In this document: in pieces, positions 35,049-42,767 of the stretch
How positions within the stretch are numbered: position 1 is the first letter of the stretch
Layout of the letters: the number at the start of each line of letters is the position of its first letter
Assembly: GCF_040371085.1 (NCBI RefSeq)
Contig: NZ_JAMBMT010000001.1
Coordinates: 186,001 to 250,000 of the forward strand
Length of the DNA: 64,000 nt
From: Psychrobacter sp. AH5
GTDB taxonomy: Bacteria > Pseudomonadota > Gammaproteobacteria > Pseudomonadales > Moraxellaceae
Reading direction: 5' to 3'
Made by a program: the position numbers and the translations under genes
The notes under the pieces: model-generated
Seen by the model: the letters and a program-made list of their open reading frames with translations, nothing else
The model's database searches: none
What the model was told of the DNA's origin: nothing

Positions 35049-35682
35049 TCTCACGCTCAATATTATCACGCGCCTGCGCCTCTAAGCGCTGATAATAGTC
35101 AGTAAGATAGAGCCTAGGACGCGCTAATAATTGTGCTAATACTTTGGTTCGACCTAGACGATAATCCGCTTGGGTAACATGAGCATACTCTTGGCGTACC
35201 GCTTTGGCGTAGCGCGCATACTCAGGCCAAGGCGCGCCTAAAATACTTAAATCCATATCTAATAGATAAGCAGCATCAAGATTAGGTTTATCCTTAATTT
35301 GATGGTCGGCGGTCATTATGATTAAGCTATAAATACCTCTAAGTTGTTCAGCGTTTAGATAGGGGCTTAATACCTTGACAGCATATTCAGCGCTTTTTAA
35401 TTCGTTATCATCACGCTGAGGATGATAAATGACATCGTGGTAAAACAGCGCTAAAGCGATGATAGACGGCTGTTGTAGCTTATCTTTGATCTGCTCAAAT
35501 TCAGCAAAAAGCTGCTGCAGATGCGCTAGCGTATGATAAGCGCGGAGAGGCTCACTATAACGACTAACGATATCTTGCCAAAGCGATTTTAGCTCTATAA
35601 GCGAGATATTATTATCAATAGCCTTTAGATACTGCCTAAAGACTTTGCTAAGATCAGCATAAGTTTGTAACCTGTCTATCAT
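35029..35682 (-). CDS. HD-superfamily metal-dependent hydrolase
   Basis: A 217-residue predicted phosphohydrolase. Metal-binding residues appear as YHTLAHL and the HD pair in ALFYHDVIYHP, with later TADHQ. This arrangement matches the family of predicted metal-dependent HD phosphohydrolases (COG4339). The substrate is unknown. The gene is convergent with the TPMT-like gene and overlaps it by 20 bases at the 3' ends. It lies seven bases downstream of oxyR on the same strand, so it is probably co-transcribed with it. Confidence 0.82.
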   Translation of the reverse strand: MIDRLQTYADLSKVFRQYLKAIDNNISLIELKSLWQDIVSRYSEPLRAYHTLAHLQQLFAEFEQIKDKLQQPSIIALALFYHDVIYHPQRDDNELKSAEYAVKVLSPYLNAEQLRGIYSLIIMTADHQIKDKPNLDAAYLLDMDLSILGAPWPEYARYAKAVRQEYAHVTQADYRLGRTKVLAQLLARPRLYLTDYYQRLEAQARDNIEREITSLAV

Positions 35683-35689
35683 ATCGGCT

Positions 35690-36598
35690 CTAACCCTTAT
35701 TAGCCGCCTCTACTAAAGCTTGTTTAAAGACATTGCCAAGTAGATTGACATCATCAACACGGGCATAATTTAGGCGCGTGACAAAGGCAATATGGCGATG
35801 CGGGCCTGCCTCAGCTAGTGGCACAGCAACCGCATTTTGATTTTGCAAGTGTAGCTGATCTAAGGCCATCTCAGGGACTAAAGTCGTGCCCATATTAGCA
35901 AGCGCCATCTGAATCAAAGTATTTAAGCTGGCATCAGAAAAGCTTGATTTCATCTGTTCGCGATCAAAATGACAAACGGATAAAGTCTGATCGGTTAAGC
36001 AATGACCTTCGCCTAAGAGCATCAAATTAGCTGTGGTCAGCTCATCAGAATTGATACTAGCGAGCTTGGCATGGATATCATCTTTTGGGAATACCGCAAA
36101 AAAGTTCTCGGCCCAAAACTCAAAGCTATGCAGACCATCGACCGCGTAAGGTAAGGCAATAATAGCGGTATCAATATGACCGTAGCGCACTTGCTCAAGT
36201 AAGCGCTCCGTTTGTTGCTCAATGATAGTCATACGAAATTCAGGATAATGTGCTCGAAGCGCGGGCAAAACTTTAGGCAATAGATAAGGCGCGATAGTTG
36301 GAATAATACCGACCGTCATTGGATAAGTCAGCGGGGTTTGGTGGCTTTGCGCGCGAGTAGTCAAGTCATTGACCTCAGAAAATATCCGCTGCGCCCGGGT
36401 CAAGATATCTTGACCGATAGGGGTGATCAGCACTTGCTTGTTGTTACGCTCAAATATCTGCGTATCAAGCTGCTTTTCAAGCTCCGCTATGCCTAAGCTT
36501 AGTGCAGACTGCGAGATATTGCAGTCTTCAGCGGCGCGTTTGAAATGACGATGTTTGGCCACCGCTAAGGCGAATTCAAGTTGACGTAGGGTGATCAT
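35690..36598 (-). CDS. oxyR: Peroxide-sensing LysR-type regulator OxyR
   Basis: A 302-residue LysR-family activator. The N-terminal helix-turn-helix includes FKRAAEDCNISQSALSLGIA. The redox pair is Cys200 in GEGHCLTDQ and Cys209 in SVCHFD, matching Cys199 and Cys208 of E. coli OxyR. Oxidation forms a disulfide that lets OxyR activate peroxide defence genes. It is divergent from ahpC, the standard target, with a 346-base shared control region. The HD-hydrolase gene follows seven bases after its stop. Confidence 0.95.
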   Translation of the reverse strand: MITLRQLEFALAVAKHRHFKRAAEDCNISQSALSLGIAELEKQLDTQIFERNNKQVLITPIGQDILTRAQRIFSEVNDLTTRAQSHQTPLTYPMTVGIIPTIAPYLLPKVLPALRAHYPEFRMTIIEQQTERLLEQVRYGHIDTAIIALPYAVDGLHSFEFWAENFFAVFPKDDIHAKLASINSDELTTANLMLLGEGHCLTDQTLSVCHFDREQMKSSFSDASLNTLIQMALANMGTTLVPEMALDQLHLQNQNAVAVPLAEAGPHRHIAFVTRLNYARVDDVNLLGNVFKQALVEAANKG

Positions 36599-36944
36599 AT
36601 AGGCTCTCTTTGGTTGATTTTTATTAAAAATATTAGCATTTTTTAGTAATGAGTAAAGATAGAATCATCGAAGATTTACGCGACCTTGCCTGATGAGTAA
36701 CAGCAGATAGAATAGTTTAACAAGATTAATAAAACAAAACATCAAATTAAAAACTTTTAACTGGATTAACTATAGAATTGGCGTATAGTTTGTCCTGTAA
36801 CCCAGATAAATCGATAGTAAGTTGCTAATAAAAAGTTGCTAACAAATAGCAAAAGTAGTTTTGTTTAAAGCGCTATTTTAGGAGAGTTATTAGCCAACGT
36901 TACTATCTCTATTAACCCTAAACTTAACAAAAAAGGAGCCACAC
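36599..36944. promoter_or_regulatory. Shared oxyR-ahpC control region
   Basis: This 346-base region between divergent oxyR and ahpC carries repeated ATAG tetranucleotides (at 36659, 36707, 36772, 36785 and 36814), the building block of OxyR sites, but not in the exact ATAG-N7-CTAT spacing. A candidate ahpC promoter is TTGTCC (36790-36795) and GATAGT (36813-36818) with a 17-base spacer. AAAAAAGGAG precedes the ahpC ATG. Confidence 0.5.
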
Positions 36945-37511
36945 ATGGCCGCTATTATTAATCAAGAAATTCCAGAATTCTCAACCGAAGCTTTTGTTAA
37001 TGGTGAGTTCAAAACCATTACCTCAGAAGATGTTAAAGGCAGCTGGGCAGTCTTCATGTTCTATCCACATGACTTTACTTTCGTTTGCCCAACAGAATTA
37101 GAAGACATGGCAAATCACTACGAAGAGCTAAAAGAGCTTGGCGTAGAAGTTTACTCAGTATCTACGGATACGCATTTTGTGCACAAAGCATGGCATGACT
37201 CTTCAGAAGCTATTGGTAAAGTCACTTTCCCAATGTTAGGCGACGGTACGGGTAAAATCACTCGCGGTTTTAACATCATGATCGAAGAAGACAACGCTGC
37301 TCTTCGTGGTACTTTCATCGTTGATCCAGATGGCCTAATCAAAGTTGCTGAGATCCATGATCTAGGTATTGGCCGTAGTGCAAAAGACGTCGTGCGTAAA
37401 ATCAAAGCGGCACAATATGTCCGTGATAACGACGGTGAAGTTTGCCCAGCAGCATGGGAACAAGGTCAAGCAACGCTTAAGCCAAGTCTTGATTTAGTTG
37501 GTAAAATCTAA
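36945..37511 (+). CDS. ahpC: Peroxiredoxin AhpC
   Basis: A 188-residue two-Cys peroxiredoxin of the AhpC class, the expected length. The peroxidatic Cys47 is in [12 protein letters not shown] and the resolving Cys166 in GEVCPAAWE. It reduces hydrogen peroxide and organic hydroperoxides in the cytosol, with electrons supplied by AhpF, encoded 2 kb downstream. Regulation by the divergent OxyR is expected. It has a strong ribosome site (AAGGAG) and its own terminator, so it is transcribed alone. Confidence 0.97.
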   Translation: MAAIINQEIPEFSTEAFVNGEFKTITSEDVKGSWAVFMFYPHDFTFVCPTELEDMANHYEELKELGVEVYSVSTDTHFVHKAWHDSSEAIGKVTFPMLGDGTGKITRGFNIMIEEDNAALRGTFIVDPDGLIKVAEIHDLGIGRSAKDVVRKIKAAQYVRDNDGEVCPAAWEQGQATLKPSLDLVGKI

Positions 37512-37588
37512 CCTGTTAGATTCATCATTTACAGAGCTTTATAGTATGGGTTATTGCCCTTAAACGGCTAAAACCCATAGTATTTATT

Positions 37589-37624
37589 AAGACCCCATCA
37601 GCTATAGTTGATGGGGTCTTTTTA
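37589..37624 (+). terminator. Intrinsic terminator after ahpC
   Basis: AAGACCCCATCA and TGATGGGGTCTT arms with an eight-base loop followed by a T-run. Confidence 0.92.
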
Positions 37625-37772
37625 TTTTACATCTCATCTACAGGTTGAAACCAGATTTTACCAACAGCGTGTTTTAAGGTATTTATGCTAATAACAAGCT
37701 TCAAGAGACAAAAAGAGAGCTAAAAAGCTATAGGTTATTTAGTGTTAGGTCTTAGAATATAGGAGTAAAATC

Positions 37773-38639
37773 ATGACGGATCAATCAGCAAATAAAGACT
37801 TTCCAAAGCAGCAGCAGTCGCTACCCGGCTCGCAGCAACAGCAGCACCCAAGCCCCGAAGTGTTACCGCGCGACTATCCAAATGGTAAGCTCGCTGGCAA
37901 AGTGGCTATTGTCACAGGCGCCGATAGTGGAATTGGGCAGGCCGTCGCTATTTTATTTGCCAAAGAAGGCGCGGATGTCATCGTAAGCTACCTTTGTGAA
38001 GATGAAGACGCAAAAGTAACTAAAGAGCATATCGAGTCTTATGAGCGCCGCTGTCTACTAGTCGCCTCAGATTTAGCAAAAGAGTCCAATTGTAAAGCGC
38101 TTGTAGACAAGGCAATTACTGAGTTTGGTCATATTGATATCTTAGTCAATAATGCCGGTCGACAAGTGGAGCAGCAAACGCTATCAGATATCAGTACTCA
38201 GCAGCTTGACAAGACCATTCATACTAACTTTTATCCGCACTTTTGGCTCAGTAAATATGCACTAGAGCATATGTCAGCGGGCAGTAGCATTATTAATACT
38301 ACCTCAATCACTGCCTATCGCGGCAGCGATCATCTGATGGATTACGCTGCGACTAAAGGCGCAATCTTATCCTTCACCCGCGCTTTGGCTAATAATTTGA
38401 TGAGTAATAATAAAGGTATTCGCGTTAATGGAGTCGCGCCAGGACCAATTTGGACGCCGCTAATCGTCGCATCATTCACCCCCGATGAGATTGAAGAGTT
38501 TGGAAAGAGCTCCCCTATGGGACGTGCCGGTCAACCTAATGAAGTCGCGCCAGCTTATTTATACTTAGCAAGCGATGATGCCAGTTACGTGACAGGACAG
38601 GTCATCCACGTCAACGGCGGAGAGATAATCGGCGGCTAA
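37773..38639 (+). CDS. Short-chain dehydrogenase/reductase (YghA-like)
   Basis: A 288-residue classical SDR. The NAD(P) motif is TGADSGIG, the structural motif NNAG appears as LVNNAGRQVE, and the catalytic Ser-Tyr-Lys set is in NTTSIT and YAATKGA. The end, TGQVIHVNGGEIIGG, is typical. The N-terminal Gln/Pro-rich stretch of about 40 residues and the overall pattern match YghA-like stress-associated SDRs. It sits between ahpC and ahpF, which suggests a role in handling carbonyl products of oxidative damage, though this is only contextual. Confidence 0.88.
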   Translation: MTDQSANKDFPKQQQSLPGSQQQQHPSPEVLPRDYPNGKLAGKVAIVTGADSGIGQAVAILFAKEGADVIVSYLCEDEDAKVTKEHIESYERRCLLVASDLAKESNCKALVDKAITEFGHIDILVNNAGRQVEQQTLSDISTQQLDKTIHTNFYPHFWLSKYALEHMSAGSSIINTTSITAYRGSDHLMDYAATKGAILSFTRALANNLMSNNKGIRVNGVAPGPIWTPLIVASFTPDEIEEFGKSSPMGRAGQPNEVAPAYLYLASDDASYVTGQVIHVNGGEIIGG

Positions 38640-38651
38640 CAAAGCCTAAAA

Positions 38652-38705
38652 GCTCGCTACGGTTTATCAATACTATGGTTAATGATAAATGGTAGCGAGT
38701 TTTTA
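38652..38705 (+). terminator. Long-stem terminator after the SDR gene
   Basis: CTCGCTAC and GTAGCGAG plus inner TTTATCA and TGATAAA arms form a long stem interrupted by a two-base mismatch, followed by five Ts. It can also partly serve the convergent DUF465 gene. Confidence 0.75.
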
Positions 38706-38742
38706 AAATATAGCTTACTAAAAAACAGGTGGGAGAGAAGAG

Positions 38743-38979
38743 CTATACTTTATTTTTATCGATTATCCTATAGATCTCGTCTTTGAGCTGCAGCTTACGG
38801 CGCTTCATCTGCTCAATCTCATCATCACAGCTGGCTTGCTTGACCCGATCTTTCTCAAGCCTATTAATTTGCTCATCGAGCTGAGTATGTTCATCAAAGA
38901 TAACCGCAAAGTGGCTATCTTTTTGTTTTAGCTCATTAATGATCTCTTTATTATCTTGTAAGGTATCTGTTTTTCTCAT
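38743..38979 (-). CDS. YdcH-like DUF465 small protein
   Basis: A 78-residue coiled-coil protein of the DUF465/YdcH family. Marks are DSHFAVIFDEHTQLDEQINRLE and the basic block MKRRKLQLKDEIYRII. The start is the ATG at 38979 because AAGGA lies seven bases upstream; an upstream in-frame extension to 39030 lacks a ribosome site. Function of the family is unknown. It lies alone between the SDR and ahpF, on the opposite strand to both. Confidence 0.85.
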   Translation of the reverse strand: MRKTDTLQDNKEIINELKQKDSHFAVIFDEHTQLDEQINRLEKDRVKQASCDDEIEQMKRRKLQLKDEIYRIIDKNKV

Positions 38980-39451
38980 AGGTTCATCCTTGTAGTTAAT
39001 CGCTGACTTAGCGCTTGTCACTATAGCCAAATATAATCCTTGTGCTCATCATAGTACTATCAACATACTAAAAACATCAAAACTATATCCGCTATCTCTT
39101 AAAGCTTTTCAGCCTAAGTTTTTACTATTGAGCACAAGCATAGCAGCATAACTTTAATCTTTTGATAGTATTGTGCTTATTGATTGTAGCGAAATAAATC
39201 TATGTGTTAAAGCGGCCCATCCTGACTGCAGCGCTCATAAATATATTTATAAAATAATAATATTAATGTTTAACGATTGGTTTTATAAAACATATCCTTT
39301 GAGTTTATCCGCTTGTCGTCACTCTTAAAACCTCCGATAATAGAGCCATCAAAGAGTGATAGTAAGCCATTTAGAGCCTATTAACTCAGTTAACTATCCA
39401 CTTTAACTCTTTAACCTATTATTATCTAAATTATAAAAATGAGGATTTATC
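38980..39451. other. Intergenic region upstream of ahpF
   Basis: 472 AT-rich bases between the divergent DUF465 and ahpF genes. The ahpF promoter must lie here and OxyR control is expected, but I cannot point to a convincing site. No small gene is seen. Confidence 0.4.
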
Positions 39452-41038
39452 ATGTTAGATCAAAGTTTATTAGACGCCGTAAAAAGTTATAGCGAAAATA
39501 TGACTCGTCCTATTAGTTTTGTATTAGGCACAGGCGAGCACGAAAAGCGTAGCGAATTAGTCGATTTTTTGACTAAAATCGCCGGTACTACTGAGAAGAT
39601 TAATTTTGAGGTAGATAACGTTGATTATATCGATAGTAGCTTGCCAAGCCCGATTAGTTTTGCGGTGCGTAGTCACGTTGATAGCGAGATAGTCGATAAC
39701 GGTATTGTCTTTAGTGGTATTCCGGGTGGTCACGAATTCACCTCACTGATTTTAGCTATTTTGCAGGCTGGCGGTCATAAACTAAAGCTTGATGAAGGCA
39801 TTCAAAAGCTAGTCAAACGCTTTAATAAGCCGCTAGAGTTTCAGACTTATGTGTCGCTATCTTGCCATAGTTGTCCAGAAGTGGTGCAAGCGTTAAACCA
39901 GTTCTCACTGCTAAACGAAGGCATCAGTAACGAGATGATCGATGGCGCGCTATTCCAAGAACAAGTAGAAGCCAATAATATCCAAGGCGTACCAGCGGTA
40001 TTCTTAAATGGTAAGCCTTTTGCTAATGGTCTTATCGATACTGCTAAGCTGATTGAAAAGCTGCAAGAGCAATTTCCTGACTTGTTAGAAGGTAGTAGCG
40101 ATGACGCAGAGCAATTAGAGCAGCAAGATGTCACTATCATCGGTGCCGGTCCTGCTGGCGTTGCCGCCGCAATTTATACCGCCCGTAAAGGTCTGAAAGT
40201 AACGATGGTTGCGGATCGTATCGGTGGTCAGGTCAAAGATACCCAAGATATTGAGAACTTGATCTCTGTGCCGTTAACCACCGGTACGCATCTATCGGCG
40301 GACTTTGAAAAGCATCTGCAAGAGTACAATATTACTCTCAAGCAGCACGTGACGGTCAAAGAGATCGGTGAGACTAAAGATGAGAATTACAGTATTCATC
40401 TAAACACCGGCGAGCAGTTTGAAACGCGTAGTATCATCCTAGCGACTGGCGCGCAGTGGCGTAAGCTTGGCGTACCGGGTGAAGAAGAAAACGTCGGTAA
40501 AGGCGTGGCATATTGTGCGCATTGTGACGGGCCTTTCTTTAAAGGTAAAGAGATCTCAGTGATCGGCGGTGGTAACTCAGGAGTTGAGGCGGCGCTTGAC
40601 TTGGCAGGTATTGTTAAGCACGTGACGGTTCTTGAATTCGCTGATGAGCTAAAAGCAGATCAGGTGCTCATTAATAAGGCCAAAGAAAAAGCAAATATCG
40701 AGTTTATCACTAGTGCGGCGACCAAAGAGATCAAAGCGACTGATGGCAAGGTTAGCTCTATTGTCTTTGAAGATCGCAAAACTGGCGAGACTCATGAGCG
40801 CGATTTGGCTGGGGTATTTGTACAGATTGGCTTGGTGCCAAATACTGATTTTATCAAAGGTTTTGTCGATCTAAACCGCTTTGGCGAGATTGAGATTGAC
40901 GAGAAATGCCGTACTGATCGCAAAGGTATCTTTGCTTGTGGGGATGTAACCACTGTGCCATTTAAGCAGATTAATATTGCTATGGGCGAGGGTTCTAAAG
41001 CCGCGCTAAGTGCTTTTGAGTATTTGGTAATGCAATAA
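39452..41038 (+). CDS. ahpF: Alkyl hydroperoxide reductase flavoprotein AhpF
   Basis: A 528-residue flavoprotein that passes electrons from NADH to AhpC. The N-terminal tandem thioredoxin-fold domain carries Cys138 and Cys141 in SLSCHSCPE. The FAD motif is [15 protein letters not shown] (about 228-242), the NADH motif is [12 protein letters not shown], and the reductase disulfide is Cys355 and Cys358 in YCAHCDG. Length matches E. coli AhpF (521). The ATG follows GAGGATTTATC. It is separated from ahpC by two genes rather than being adjacent. Confidence 0.96.
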   Translation: MLDQSLLDAVKSYSENMTRPISFVLGTGEHEKRSELVDFLTKIAGTTEKINFEVDNVDYIDSSLPSPISFAVRSHVDSEIVDNGIVFSGIPGGHEFTSLILAILQAGGHKLKLDEGIQKLVKRFNKPLEFQTYVSLSCHSCPEVVQALNQFSLLNEGISNEMIDGALFQEQVEANNIQGVPAVFLNGKPFANGLIDTAKLIEKLQEQFPDLLEGSSDDAEQLEQQDVTIIGAGPAGVAAAIYTARKGLKVTMVADRIGGQVKDTQDIENLISVPLTTGTHLSADFEKHLQEYNITLKQHVTVKEIGETKDENYSIHLNTGEQFETRSIILATGAQWRKLGVPGEEENVGKGVAYCAHCDGPFFKGKEISVIGGGNSGVEAALDLAGIVKHVTVLEFADELKADQVLINKAKEKANIEFITSAATKEIKATDGKVSSIVFEDRKTGETHERDLAGVFVQIGLVPNTDFIKGFVDLNRFGEIEIDEKCRTDRKGIFACGDVTTVPFKQINIAMGEGSKAALSAFEYLVMQ

Positions 41039-41071
41039 ACTATCTGCTCTAATAATTTAAATAAGCAATCC

Positions 41072-41106
41072 AAAAGACCCTCTTATAAGTTAAGAGGGTC
41101 TTTTTT
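41072..41106 (+). terminator. Intrinsic terminator after ahpF
   Basis: AAGACCCTCTTA and TAAGAGGGTCTT arms with a short loop, then six Ts. It also faces the pseudogene on the other strand. Confidence 0.88.
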
Positions 41107-41119
41107 GTGCCTTTTATTT

Positions 41120-41392
41120 TTATTCCTTATTACGAATCAAAGCGATCACTGGTATAGCTACTATATACATCAGCACCCCGTAGACAGCGGCGGGTAAGGC
41201 GATAGCTGGCAGGCCTGCAGTTGTTGCCATAATGATGGGCGCTAAAGTAATAGCGGTGGTGCTGTTTTGGATACTGGTCTCTATCGAGATGGTCTTGGTA
41301 TCGAACCAGCTGAGCCTCAATAGTCGAGCTATTTTATAGCCTTGATAAATATATCGAAACAAGTTTTGAGAGCGCTTTATCCTTGTGCTCAT
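41120..41392 (-). pseudogene. C-terminal remnant of a BASS (bile acid:sodium symporter) family transporter
   Basis: A 90-codon frame whose last 70 residues read like the end of a BASS-family transporter: KIARLLRLSWFDTKTISIE, then IQNSTTAITLAP, then LPAIALPAAVYGVLMYI. A full member has about 300 residues and ten helices. Only the last two or three helices remain, and the sequence upstream of the first Met does not continue the family. It is probably a decayed gene whose 5' part was deleted. It is unlikely to function, although a short open frame with an ATG survives. Confidence 0.65.
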
Positions 41393-41475
41393 AACCTTTA
41401 AATAAACGATAGCATAAGAAAAGGATATTTGACTAATTTAACCTCTGCCCTAGTAATCAAACTTTTATTAAGCCT

Positions 41476-41510
41476 ATAAAAAACGCCTATCTAAATCTAG
41501 ATAGGCGTTG
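41476..41510 (-). terminator. Intrinsic terminator for the DUF442 gene
   Basis: AACGCCTATCTA and TAGATAGGCGTT form a hairpin. Read on the minus strand it is followed by six Ts, so it ends the gene at 41557-41889. Confidence 0.85.
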
Positions 41511-41556
41511 CTGTTTTGTCCAGTGATAATTTTAATTAGCTTACTTTTTAATCATC

Positions 41557-41889
41557 TTAATCATCTAATAAATCCATCTGCTTAGCGGCTTCATAGATAC
41601 CCGTTGAGCGATTACCGGTACGGCAGAATATCAAGATGGGCTGCTCAGCTTGATTAAAAAAGTCTGCAAACTCTTCAACGTGACTTTGATTAAGCTCATT
41701 ACCAGCAAATAATACTTCTTTATAAGCCAATCCGGCATCGATAGCAGCAGCCTCAATATCGGCGTTGGCAGGTTGACCCGGTTCTTCACCGTCAGGACGA
41801 TTATTGATAATGGTTTTAAAGCCATTCTCGGCAATCATGGGCACTTGATCAGGGGTGATTTGTCCGGTAATACTGATTTGATGGCTCAT
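41557..41889 (-). CDS. DUF442/TIGR01244-family protein (Blh phosphatase-like, rhodanese-like)
   Basis: A 110-residue protein with the dual-specificity-phosphatase-like fold of the DUF442 family. The family pattern is visible in ITPDQVPMIAENGFKTIINN, RPDGEEPGQP and the P-loop LIFCRTGNRSTGIY with an active-site Cys. In several bacteria this domain is the N-terminal half of Blh, fused to a persulfide dioxygenase, and is proposed to act as a sulfurtransferase. Here it is a separate gene about 3.4 kb from the Blh-like dioxygenase. The ATG has AAGGAGCTCGT upstream. A paralogue lies at 42130-42465. Confidence 0.85.
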   Translation of the reverse strand: MSHQISITGQITPDQVPMIAENGFKTIINNRPDGEEPGQPANADIEAAAIDAGLAYKEVLFAGNELNQSHVEEFADFFNQAEQPILIFCRTGNRSTGIYEAAKQMDLLDD

Positions 41890-41936
41890 ACGAGCTCCTT
41901 TTTTATTGTTTATATAAAGAATTTAATTGCTTAATA

Positions 41937-42030
41937 TAGTCAATTCACTCTAAAAATGGTATAGCGCTGCTGGGATGAATTTTGCGCAGCCTCTGTGATA
42001 ACAGCACGCCAGTAAAATTTATACCAGTAG
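41937..42030 (+). repeat. Palindromic intergenic repeat, copy 1
   Basis: The same sequence recurs in reverse orientation at 42653-42752. The core (41970-42027) is bounded by imperfect inverted ends of the form CTGGTATAAATTTT, with the shared inner block TTTTGCGCAGCCTCTGT. A flank resembling TCAATTCACTCTAAAA is also shared. It has the size and build of a REP or miniature inverted-repeat element. Confidence 0.8.
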
Positions 42031-42129
42031 CGCGTTTAAATTTATAACAATTTTACTTTGAGCTGGCTATAAAGTAAGTCAATAGGGTAGGCCGAATAGC
42101 GGTAGAATAAAAGATAAGCTATGTAAATT

Positions 42130-42465
42130 TTATAATAATCCTTGCATCAAAGCGCTTTGATATAAGAGTTTGGCACGCGCGCCAGTCCCACAAAACAGCA
42201 GTATCGGCTTGGGAAAAGCATGATAAAAGCTAGTAAACTGCTCAACCGTCATCATACTCAAGCGCTCATCATCAAAGGGCAGATGCTGATAAACCAAATT
42301 CGCTTGCTTAGTAGCCGTTTCCAAATCAAGGCTTGTTGGCTGAGTGATATGCTCGTCATCAGGACGAATATTGATAATCGAGCGATAGCCAAGCTCAGCA
42401 AGCTTAGCGCACTGCACCGGATAGATTTGTTTATAGATAGTCAGATCATTAGTCATAAAAGGCAT
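42130..42465 (-). CDS. Second DUF442/TIGR01244-family protein
   Basis: A 111-residue paralogue of the protein encoded at 41557-41889. It keeps YRSIINIRPDDEHITQP and the P-loop LLFCGTGARAKLLY, so the active Cys is present, but the loop is CGTGARA rather than CRTGNRS. This change may alter activity. It is flanked on both sides by inverted copies of a roughly 100-base palindromic repeat, suggesting it was moved or that the region is prone to inversion. No good ribosome site is seen before the ATG at 42465. Confidence 0.8.
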   Translation of the reverse strand: MPFMTNDLTIYKQIYPVQCAKLAELGYRSIINIRPDDEHITQPTSLDLETATKQANLVYQHLPFDDERLSMMTVEQFTSFYHAFPKPILLFCGTGARAKLLYQSALMQGLL

Positions 42466-42767
42466 CGAAGATTTAAAAAAAGGAGTGCTAAGGTCGAATG
42501 TTCAACAGACCCTAATAAAGATAGCAAATCTATAATAACAATAAAGCGCTCAGATTACCTAAAAAGTTGAATTAATTCGCCAAAAGATCATGGAGCCTAA
42601 AGTCTTAATATAGTTAGTACGAAATAAAATCGATACACTAATATTAATCGTGCAACTGGTATAAATTTTCCTTGCGTGCTGTGTCTACGCTGACAGAGGC
42701 TGCGCAAAATTTATTCCAGCCGCACTGTATCGGTTTTAAAGTGAATCAACTATAGGTAAGATCAGAT
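42466..42767. other. Intergenic region holding repeat copy 2
   Basis: 302 bases between the second DUF442 gene and the SulP gene. Apart from the repeat at 42653-42752 nothing is recognisable. No terminator for the SulP gene is seen other than the palindromic repeat itself. Confidence 0.5.
42653..42752 (-). repeat. Palindromic intergenic repeat, copy 2 (inverted)
   Basis: Reverse complement of the 41937-42030 repeat with scattered changes. The core (42656-42719) is 64 bases, starts CTGGTATAAATTTT and ends AAAATTTATTCCAG, which are near-perfect inverted ends. Confidence 0.82.

Noticed and set aside
37773..38639. Glucose dehydrogenase assignment for the SDR
   Set aside because: SDR motifs are present but nothing in the sequence fixes a sugar substrate. 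The general family call was kept.
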